DNA of 64,000 nt, taken from contig NZ_NKFP01000001.1 in NCBI RefSeq assembly GCF_002215035.1, positions 865,501-929,500 on the forward strand. Reading direction: 5' to 3'. The translations under genes and the position numbers were made by a program. This stretch comes from Leptolyngbya ohadii IS1. Its GTDB lineage: Bacteria; Cyanobacteriota; Cyanobacteriia; Elainellales; Elainellaceae. Below, piece by piece: positions 29,184 through 36,558 of this stretch; the first letter of the stretch is position 1; the number at the start of each line of letters is the position of its first letter. The notes beneath the pieces are model-generated. The model worked only from the letters and a program-made list of their open reading frames with translations. It was not told the origin of the DNA and made no database searches.

Positions 29184-30303
29184 AGCTGTGATCCAGGGGG
29201 AAGGACGAAAGCGAGGATTCCCGAGTGGGTGGAGTTTTAGCTGCTTTGCCTGGAGCTTTGTAAACTGGCAGTTTCAGTGGAGACGCTGGAAACAGTTTGG
29301 GCTGGTTTTGCTTGCCTTGACGGCATTTAGCTGTAGCGTGGCGATCGTTCCGGACGATAACAGTAATTTAACTAAACTTGCAATTGCAGAACCCTTGCAT
29401 GGAACTGGATACCTGCCGCTCTATGTGGGCATTCATCAAAAGTTCTTTGAAAAAGAAGGGCTGGATGTTGAAGCTGTGACGTTTCAGGCTGGGGGGGCAC
29501 ATATCAATGCGGTACTGGCAGGAGATGCCTGGGCGTTTATTGGTGGACCTGAACGCAATGCCATCGCCAAATTAAAAGGAGCTGAATTACGGGCGATCGC
29601 GCATGTGGTCGATCGGGGAAATGTTTATCTTGTTGCAGGGAGTCATCTCAACATTGCGCCAGAAAAGCGTCAGCAAAATTTAGCGGAGCTGTTGCAGGGA
29701 AAGCGAATTGCCGTCAGTTCCTATGGCAGCACTCCAAATTCTATCCTCCGCTACGTTCTGTCAAAGCAGGAGCTAGACCCGCAGAAGGACGTAACGCTGA
29801 TTGAAGGAGAACATACAGCAGCCCTTGCCGCAGTGAAAACACAGCAGTCAGATTTCGCACTGACGACAGAGCCAATCTTAACGCAAGGGATTCGTCAGGG
29901 AATTTGGGGCGAGCCTGTTTACAGCGTTCCCGAAGAACTGGGGTCGTATGCTTTCTCGACGATTAATGTCCGTCAACAGACGATCGACCAGGAACCAGAG
30001 ACGATAGAACGGTTTACTCGCGCCCTGTATCAATCTATTCGATTTGTTTATGACCACCCGGACAAAACGTTTGAGATTGCAGCGAAAGAATTTCCGATGA
30101 TGTCGAAGGATGATCTCAAAGCAACCCTTGATCGCGCATTTGCCGATCGGCTCTGGAGTCCGGACGGAATCGTTAAGCCGGAAGCCTGGAAGACAGGACA
30201 TGACGTTGTGCGAAGGGCAAATATTTTGAAAGAGGATGTTTCCTACGATGCGATCATGGATATGCGTTTTATGAAATCGGCAATTCCCGGTTCCCGCTTA
30301 TAG
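29158..30303 (+). CDS. NMT1/SsuA-like substrate-binding lipoprotein
   Basis: A 381-residue binding protein. An unusually long and basic N-terminal lead (about 45 residues, Trp-rich) precedes the hydrophobic stretch and a lipobox-like LTAFSC at about residues 54-59, so the true start may lie further in than the ATG at 29158. The core matches the family (YLPLYVGIHQKFFEKEGLDV and AGGAHINAVLAGDAW). It delivers substrate to the permease/ATPase pair. Confidence 0.88.
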   Translation: MKLSRSGNEAVIQGEGRKRGFPSGWSFSCFAWSFVNWQFQWRRWKQFGLVLLALTAFSCSVAIVPDDNSNLTKLAIAEPLHGTGYLPLYVGIHQKFFEKEGLDVEAVTFQAGGAHINAVLAGDAWAFIGGPERNAIAKLKGAELRAIAHVVDRGNVYLVAGSHLNIAPEKRQQNLAELLQGKRIAVSSYGSTPNSILRYVLSKQELDPQKDVTLIEGEHTAALAAVKTQQSDFALTTEPILTQGIRQGIWGEPVYSVPEELGSYAFSTINVRQQTIDQEPETIERFTRALYQSIRFVYDHPDKTFEIAAKEFPMMSKDDLKATLDRAFADRLWSPDGIVKPEAWKTGHDVVRRANILKEDVSYDAIMDMRFMKSAIPGSRL

Positions 30304-30340
30304 GACAATTATCCTTAGTTTCTACCCTTCAATCAGATTC

Positions 30341-31051
30341 ATGGTGCAGCCCTGGGACGATATTATTCCAAATGCGGATAGGATGAGCTTTCGCTCTGGC
30401 TCGCGAGGGGTGGAATGCACCCTAGAAGCGGGAATAAAGCCTGCTCTGCTGGTTGTAGACATGACGCGAGCCTTTGTTGACAGCCGCTATCCGACCGGGT
30501 GGAGTGAAACAGGTGATCCCGCAGTTGAAGCAAACTATAGGCTGTTGAATGCTGCCCGCAACGCGGCGATCCCCATTTATTTCACGAAGGGTTATGCAGA
30601 GCCAGACTATAAACCTAAACCCGCCCAGCGAGGACGATGGAAAACCGGAAAACGACCTCCTGTTGATCCCGCTTTACCGCCTGGCGATGTGATTGTGGAA
30701 AAGCTCACTCCCTTTCCAGAAGAAATCGTAATTGATAAGCAGTCAAAGCCCAGCGGCTTTTTTGGGACAGCGCTAGCATCCTATCTGATTTATGAAGGCG
30801 TGGATACGGTGATTGTTACTGGAATGACGACGAGTGGCTGCGTGAGGGCAACGGTGCTTGATGCCTTTCAGTACAATTTTAATGTCATTATTCCCCACGA
30901 GTGCTGCGCTGATCGCAGTCAAATTTCCCACAAAGTCAGCCTGTTTGATCTGCACATGAAATATGCAGATGTGGTTTCTGTAGATATGGCGATCGATTAC
31001 CTGATGAAAATTAAAGACAAATTACAAAAAGACAAATTACAAAAAGAATAG
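30341..31051 (+). CDS. Isochorismatase-fold cysteine hydrolase (N-carbamoylsarcosine amidase-like)
   Basis: A 236-residue cytosolic hydrolase. The catalytic triad of the fold is visible: D40 in LVVDMTRAF, a Lys in the segment IDKQSKPSGFFGT (K133 or K136) and C167 in GMTTSGCVRAT. The family cleaves C-N bonds in carbamoyl or amide compounds such as N-carbamoylsarcosine, maleamate or biuret. The C-terminus ends in a duplicated KDKLQK run. It follows the transporter by 37 bases on the same strand and probably releases ammonium from the imported compound; the substrate is inferred only by context. Confidence 0.88.
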   Translation: MVQPWDDIIPNADRMSFRSGSRGVECTLEAGIKPALLVVDMTRAFVDSRYPTGWSETGDPAVEANYRLLNAARNAAIPIYFTKGYAEPDYKPKPAQRGRWKTGKRPPVDPALPPGDVIVEKLTPFPEEIVIDKQSKPSGFFGTALASYLIYEGVDTVIVTGMTTSGCVRATVLDAFQYNFNVIIPHECCADRSQISHKVSLFDLHMKYADVVSVDMAIDYLMKIKDKLQKDKLQKE

Positions 31052-31188
31052 ATGTTGCTAACCCAATATAGGCAGTTTCTTATACTAGCTATATAAAATT
31101 GCTTTAGAATTAGCAAAACTTGCAGCACAAGGCAGCGATCGTGAATGTCCTTAGTGCCCTGCTTCCCATTAGAACAATCTATTTCTCC

Positions 31189-32430
31189 ATGCGACATCAT
31201 CCTGAAAGCACAGGATTTATGCTGGTTCTCCGACAGCAGCCAGCCTTAATTCCTCTGCTAATCATTGTCATGTGCGTCATGATGGGTATGGGATTGCTGA
31301 TTCCCGTACTTTCTCTTTATGCTTCCAGTTTTAATGTCAGTACTGTAATGGTTGGAATGACTGTTACCGTATTTGGATTGGCTCGCCTGATAGTTGACAT
31401 TCCGGCAGGAACGCTTTCAGAGCGATATGGACGACGGAAATTATTGTGGAGTGGTCCGGGACTTTTAGCAATTGCATCGTTTGCAGCAGGGGCAACGCAT
31501 AGCTTCACCTGGCTTTTAATTTGGCGATTTGTTCAGGGTATCGGTTCAGCCCTTTATATGACTGCGGCAATGGCAGCCGTTGCAGATCTCAGCACCCCTG
31601 AAACGCGTGGGCGAACCATGGCTCTTTACCAAACTGCACTGCTAACAGGCACTTCTATTGGACCCGTGGTAGGTGGTTTTGCTGCCAGGATTTGGGGATA
31701 TACTGCTCCGTTCTGGCTATTCGGTATCGTTTCCTCGATCGGGGCACTGGTTGCATTCTGCTTGGTTGCAGAAACCCTCAACCGGGACTTAACAGCCAGC
31801 TCTGCTTCCGGAGAAGAGACACCTCTCGGAGGACTCAAAGATTTGCGCTTACTGCTTTCCAGCCGCAGATTTTTGCTGATCACCGTCGTGTCATTTGCTA
31901 TCTTTTTTACCCGAACGGCTGCAAAATTTACGCTGATCCCCTTAATCGGACTCGATCGGTTTCAGATGAACTCAGATACGATCGGGCTAATTTTGACGGT
32001 TGCAACACTGGCTAACTTTCTAACGCTGCCGCTTGCAGGAAAATTAATGGACAGATACGGCAGAAGGATTGCGATCGTTCCTGCTCAAATCGCCTGTGCT
32101 GTCGCTTTAATTCTCGTTGCCTGGGCACCGTTCCCTGGTCTTTTCTGGATTGCCATCGTTATCCTGGGGATTGCCATGGGAGTTAGTTCTCCGGCTGCTG
32201 CTGCCTATGCTGCCGATGTTGCGCCTCAAGCGAAGTTTGGACCTGCGATGGGACTGTTAAGAGCAATTAGCGATTTGGGATTTATGGCTGGACCCGTTTT
32301 TGTCGGAACAGTTGCCGATCTCACCCCTTATGCTCATGCCGGTGGACTCCTGTTTAACAGTATCTTGGTGATTATCTCAACCCTGCTTTTTGCAGTTTTG
32401 ACCAGAGAGCCACGGTCTACTGAAGTCTAA
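31189..32430 (+). CDS. Major facilitator superfamily transporter
   Basis: About 413 residues with some 12 membrane helices. The loop 2-3 MFS motif is present as GTLSERYGRRKLLW, and a second-half counterpart appears as GKLMDRYGRRIAIV. The frame opens at TTG 31120, but the ATG at 31189 places a short leader before the first helix and is preferred; no strong ribosome site is visible for either. It resembles drug or metabolite exporters of the MFS_1 type. The substrate is unknown. Confidence 0.88.
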   Translation: MRHHPESTGFMLVLRQQPALIPLLIIVMCVMMGMGLLIPVLSLYASSFNVSTVMVGMTVTVFGLARLIVDIPAGTLSERYGRRKLLWSGPGLLAIASFAAGATHSFTWLLIWRFVQGIGSALYMTAAMAAVADLSTPETRGRTMALYQTALLTGTSIGPVVGGFAARIWGYTAPFWLFGIVSSIGALVAFCLVAETLNRDLTASSASGEETPLGGLKDLRLLLSSRRFLLITVVSFAIFFTRTAAKFTLIPLIGLDRFQMNSDTIGLILTVATLANFLTLPLAGKLMDRYGRRIAIVPAQIACAVALILVAWAPFPGLFWIAIVILGIAMGVSSPAAAAYAADVAPQAKFGPAMGLLRAISDLGFMAGPVFVGTVADLTPYAHAGGLLFNSILVIISTLLFAVLTREPRSTEV

Positions 32431-32713
32431 GCCAGACTTGGATCTGCCCAGATATTGGCTTGTTTGCAAAATTGATTTCCAATTTATCGACTTCAGCTGA
32501 TCGATCGTATCAGGTTCACCTTCTTTGCGTTTTATCTCCGGTGAACATTCGATTGCAGCGTTGTTCCGTTCATTGAGAAGCGGCATACGGCTCATTGCTA
32601 AATCTAATTGCATCTGTCACTCCATACACTATTCCCATGAATGCGTTCATACAATAATTGCGCTGACTTCAAAACTAGTTTGAAGTAAAGATTAAGTGAG
32701 GAGTGAATTAGCA

Positions 32714-33865
32714 ATGTCCAAAGTGATGCACAAGCTCATCCATCGGCTGTTTCCAGGAATATTTTTAGTGAGTCCTGCTGTTCTTGCTGTTCCACTGGCG
32801 GTTCACTCTCTACCCGTGACTGCCTTAGCCGCCAACTCCTCTGAAGTGCGAATTGCTCAAGCCGAAGCAGCGACCGAATTGCCAAAGGTTAAAATCCTGA
32901 CAACAGGAGGGACGATCGCCAGTCGTGGAGCAACACCGCTCACCCTATCAGACTATACGGCTGGTCGAGTGCAGGGAAACGCGCTAGTCGAAGCTGTACC
33001 GGAAATTCAGAACTTTGCCAACGTGGAAGTTGAAGAAATTGCCAATATTGGGAGTCCCAATATGACCGGCGAAATTTGGCTGCAAATGGCAAATCGAATC
33101 AACGAAATTTTTGCCACTGAACCGGATGTGGCAGGGGTTGTGATTACCCACGGAACGAACACGCTGGAAGAAACTTCCTTCTTTCTACACCTCACTGTTA
33201 AATCAGATAAGCCCGTCGTGCTGGTTGGGGCGCAACGACCCGCAACGGCAATTAGTGCCGATGGTCCACTCAATTTGATTAATGCTGTTCGGGTTGCTGC
33301 TGCGCCTCAGTCTCGTGGCATGGGCACACTGCTCGTCATGAACGACCAAATCAACTCTGCCAGAGATGTAACGAAAACAAATACCTTTCGTCTGGAAACG
33401 TTTCAGTCTGGGGAATTAGGATTTCTTGGATATGCAGACTCCGATCGTGTCGTGTACTATCGCGCTCCAATGCGTCGCCATACAGTGCAGTCGGAATTTG
33501 ATATCACCAATATCACGGAACTACCGAGAGTCGATATTGTTTACTCCTATGCTGAAGCCCCTCGTGAAACCGTTGATGTACTCGTTGAAGCAGGAGCGAA
33601 GGGAATTATTCTGGCAGGAACAGGAGCAGGCGGAGCGGCACCCCGTGAGTTTGAAGGGCTACAGGAAGCGGTTCAAAATGGAGTTGCGGTGATCGCATCA
33701 AGCCGTGTTGGTAATGGTCGAGTTCTCGATCGCCAAAGGTATAACGATGCAGGAATTATTCCTGGTGATAATCTGCTGCCTCAAAAAGCTCGTATTTTGC
33801 TGATGCTTGCGTTAACGCAAACCAGCGATCCGGCTGAGATTCGCCGAATTTTTGAGGAATACTAA
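32714..33865 (+). CDS. Exported type II L-asparaginase/glutaminase-like protein
   Basis: A 383-residue asparaginase starting at ATG 32714, with GAGGAG about nine bases upstream; a GTG 18 bases earlier is possible. The N-terminus is a signal peptide with a likely cleavage after VTALA, so it acts in the periplasm. The first catalytic Thr is T67 in TTGGTIAS. The second motif reads HGTNTLEET, where the well-studied enzymes have GTDT, so the substrate-binding Asp is Asn here. The Lys in RDVTKTNT is intact. The family hydrolyses Asn, and often Gln, to release ammonium. Amidase and transporter neighbours point to nitrogen scavenging. Confidence 0.9.
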   Translation: MSKVMHKLIHRLFPGIFLVSPAVLAVPLAVHSLPVTALAANSSEVRIAQAEAATELPKVKILTTGGTIASRGATPLTLSDYTAGRVQGNALVEAVPEIQNFANVEVEEIANIGSPNMTGEIWLQMANRINEIFATEPDVAGVVITHGTNTLEETSFFLHLTVKSDKPVVLVGAQRPATAISADGPLNLINAVRVAAAPQSRGMGTLLVMNDQINSARDVTKTNTFRLETFQSGELGFLGYADSDRVVYYRAPMRRHTVQSEFDITNITELPRVDIVYSYAEAPRETVDVLVEAGAKGIILAGTGAGGAAPREFEGLQEAVQNGVAVIASSRVGNGRVLDRQRYNDAGIIPGDNLLPQKARILLMLALTQTSDPAEIRRIFEEY

Positions 33866-33994
33866 TCGGCTAATTTAACCTTTGCTCTGAAGATTCGACC
33901 CGTTCAACGCATTCTAAAAGCTGCAAAAGGCATAGTTTCCTGCTTCTAGCGACCCATATTCCTACCCATATTCCTAATTGAGGAGATTCATTTC

Positions 33995-35830
33995 ATGACA
34001 TCTAAGCCTTCATTGCTGGACTTGACCATTTCAGAAGCTCAGGCTGCAATGGCGAGTGGAGAACTTTCAGCCGTAGAGCTAACCCAGTACTATCTCGATC
34101 GAATTTCGGTCTACGACGATGAACTTACAGGAACCTACCTCAACGCCGTTGCCACTCTCAGTCCCGATGCGCTTGCACAGGCTGAAAGACTAGACCAGCT
34201 GCGTGCCGAGGGCACAATCCTTGGACCCATGCACGGTATTCCTGTGATGGTTAAGGATTCATACAACGTAGCAGGGCTGGCAACCACAGGGGCAGTGCGA
34301 GGCTTTGAGAATTTTGTTTCAGACGATGATGCATTTGTCGTTGAGAAATTGCGAGAAGCAGGCGCAATTATTCTAGGCAAAACAAACATGGACAGCTTTG
34401 CCAGCGGTGTTCGCGGCGCTAGCAACTTGTTTGGCAGCACCCGCAATCCCTACAACCTGAATAAGGAAACAGGCGGCTCAAGTTCGGGCAGTGGATCGGC
34501 GATCGCAGCCAACTTTGCAATGGCAGGAACGGGAGGTGAGACGGGAGGATCGATCGTGATCCCCAGCGCAGCAAACTCGCTGGTTGGCATTAAGCCGAGC
34601 CGGGGACTGGTCTCAGTAGATGGCACGATTCCCCTTTCCCCCTTCCGGGATGTGATCGGTCCCATGACGCGCAGTGTCACCGACACGGCAATCATGATGG
34701 ATGTCATGGCGCAGGAAGACCCGGAGGATCTGTGGTTTTCCTATAAGCCGGAGGGGGCTAACGATCGTCCAGAGTCCTACGCATCGCTAGAGGTTCTGAG
34801 TGACAAGGCGTTGGAAGGAAAAGTTCTTGCTGTTCCCAAAATCTATGTGGGCAAGGATCAAAAGCTGGGACCAGGATTTAAGCTTGATCCTGAGATTGAA
34901 AAGCTATTTGAGGATGCCAAGCAAACGCTGATCGAGCAGGGCGCAACGGTTATTGAGGTAGATACAGCTCCTTACCTTTCCAAGTGGATTAACCTTCGGG
35001 AAGAGTGGGATTATGGCTGGCCCGATGAACAGTTTCCAAATTGGAACCGAGAGAATGCCGCCTTCTATCTGGAAAAATTCATCAAAGATCTCAATAATCC
35101 AGAAATTGATTCGCTTCTGGATGTCAAAACTGCGATTACTGGAGAGTTTTCTGATACTGCTCTGGTTCAAACTCTGAGAGCCCTTGAAGAAGGAACGCCT
35201 CGCTCCTTTGAGGATGAAGCCCTACAAACTGTTCTGAAAGCGTTGGAACAATGGCGTGTTAATGATTTTGAACCTTTTGTGAAAGAAAACGGGATTGATG
35301 CGTTTGTCTTTCCGACCCTACGGGCTGCAATACCGAATGAATCTGGACCAACAGGACCCGTTCCGTTCGATCGCAATGCCGATGCTGAATCGAATGTAAT
35401 GGGATTGCCTGTTATCACTGTTCCAATGGGATACACAAAGGGGAATACTCCTGCTTCCCTCAGCTTCATGGGTGACTACTACGGTGAAGCAGAGATTTTA
35501 GGCTACGCCTATGATTTTGAGCAAGCCACGAAGTATCGCAAAGTACCTGGCACAACGCCCGACCTCGCATCTGTGGATGAATTGCTCTATGGAGGAACGA
35601 GCGATCGAAACATAGGCAAGACATTTACTCTGAAGATGGGATCAGGAAGGGAAGTAATTGCAGATTACAAAGTTGAACTGGATCAGCTTGAACTAGACCA
35701 GGAAATTCAGTTTACTGACTTGGCAATTATTCAAGTGGGACAGAATACTCGCATTCAGCTAGATAAAGATGTGTTGGCAGTTTTAAAAGGAGTTAATGCT
35801 GATCTGATTACGGCAAGTGAATTTGCCTAA
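33995..35830 (+). CDS. Amidase-signature hydrolase with a C-terminal secretion-type tail
   Basis: A 611-residue amidase-signature enzyme. The Ser-cisSer-Lys triad is K87 in VMVKDSYN, a Ser in GGSSSGSGSA (about 163) and S186 in GGETGGSIVIP. Catalytic domain about 1-540. The last 70 residues are a separate module (DLAIIQVGQNTRIQL, then VLAVLKGVNADLITASEF) that resembles the C-terminal ends of cyanobacterial RTX-type proteins exported by type I secretion. There is no N-terminal signal peptide. An extracellular amidase is therefore likely by inference. GAGGAG precedes the ATG. The nucleophile loop reads GTGGETGGS where GTDTGGS is common. Confidence 0.9.
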   Translation: MTSKPSLLDLTISEAQAAMASGELSAVELTQYYLDRISVYDDELTGTYLNAVATLSPDALAQAERLDQLRAEGTILGPMHGIPVMVKDSYNVAGLATTGAVRGFENFVSDDDAFVVEKLREAGAIILGKTNMDSFASGVRGASNLFGSTRNPYNLNKETGGSSSGSGSAIAANFAMAGTGGETGGSIVIPSAANSLVGIKPSRGLVSVDGTIPLSPFRDVIGPMTRSVTDTAIMMDVMAQEDPEDLWFSYKPEGANDRPESYASLEVLSDKALEGKVLAVPKIYVGKDQKLGPGFKLDPEIEKLFEDAKQTLIEQGATVIEVDTAPYLSKWINLREEWDYGWPDEQFPNWNRENAAFYLEKFIKDLNNPEIDSLLDVKTAITGEFSDTALVQTLRALEEGTPRSFEDEALQTVLKALEQWRVNDFEPFVKENGIDAFVFPTLRAAIPNESGPTGPVPFDRNADAESNVMGLPVITVPMGYTKGNTPASLSFMGDYYGEAEILGYAYDFEQATKYRKVPGTTPDLASVDELLYGGTSDRNIGKTFTLKMGSGREVIADYKVELDQLELDQEIQFTDLAIIQVGQNTRIQLDKDVLAVLKGVNADLITASEFA

Positions 35831-35946
35831 ATGCAACAAACCACTCCACTGCAAATTCTACCCTCAATAACCCAGGAGAGATCTGGTGTCACGTAACACG
35901 CTTTATATCCTCGTGTCGCGTCTCACGTTCTACCTCGTTAATCTCC

Positions 35947-36200
35947 CCACGAGATGTGCAAGAGGTTAGCCCGATCGCCCTAAAAGTGTTGTGGAGCGCG
36001 TATGCGATCAGCGGAGAGAAGAACCTTGGCAGATTTCTTCCAATCCGTGGCGCCTGTAAAGGAAGTGTTCATGAGTGTATGGGGACGGTCGCGATGTCCA
36101 TCGGCATCGAGTTTGAGTCGATTTCTGGCGGCCGTCAACCCAGAAGCGGTAGGACTGGTAAGCGATCGGGCAAGCAGCAACCGAGGCAATTCAAACCCAG
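35947..36200 (+). pseudogene. Relic of an IS related to the 36559-39117 element
   Basis: CCACGAGATGTGCAAGAGG at 35947-35965 matches the left terminal repeat of the intact insertion sequence. It is followed by a broken transposase start: one frame gives SAYAISGEKN, the next, after a frameshift near 36002, gives TLADFFQSVAPVKEVFMSVW and CPSASSLSRFLAAV. The intact transposase reads NAYAISGERTIADFYRALEP and CPSASSLSRFLGSV at the equivalent place. About 60 residues of homology remain before it decays. Confidence 0.85.
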
Positions 36201-36242
36201 TGGATTGAATTCACTCAAGCTTCTAATCCCTCTTCAGTCACT

Positions 36243-36525
36243 CTATGCGGAAGAAAAGAGAAGTCTATCCAAGTTGAGCCAACGCACTGCCGGACAAACA
36301 AACTGATTCATCTGCTCAATGAGCCGCGCAAATCCGATTGAGAGGTGGGGAATGATAAAGACCTCTAACCATCGCTTCAGCCAGTTGTAGCAAATTAACG
36401 GTTGGATGATTAAGCGCAGGTTGTTGAGCAAATTCTTCCAACCCTTCTGATTATCCCACCAAGGATGTCGCGCCAAAACTTGATGGGACAAAGGGCAACA
36501 ATCATTGAACTGCTCGGCGAACAGG
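36243..36525 (-). pseudogene. C-terminal fragment of an IS701-like transposase cut by the Tn7-like end
   Basis: The minus-strand frame from about 36525 reads LFAEQFNDCCPLSHQVL, HPWWDNQKGWKNLLNNL, RLIIQPLICYNWLKRWLEVF and IPHLSIGFARLIEQMNQF. The pattern of a WWDN/GWKNLLNNLRLIIQP block followed by an amphipathic end is what I recall for C-termini of IS701-type cyanobacterial transposases; the family name is tentative. Homology stops at 36525, exactly where the transposon end TGTCGCGT begins on the other strand, so the transposon appears to have landed inside this gene. The upstream part of the open frame (to 36776) is not transposase. Confidence 0.7.
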
Positions 36526-36558
36526 TGTCGCGTACGGCGATAAGTGACCGTGATCCGC
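36526..36558 (+). repeat. Outer transposon terminus, split from the rest by an IS
   Basis: TGTCGCGT marks the terminus. The segment GATAAGTGACCGTG (36538-36551) matches the inner TnsB-type repeats TAAATGACCGCAG and TAATTGACCGCG. GATCCGC at 36552-36558 is the left copy of the 7-bp duplication made by the insertion sequence; the right copy is 39118-39124, so removing the IS joins this terminus to GTTTCTTTGACCGCGACC. Confidence 0.75.
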
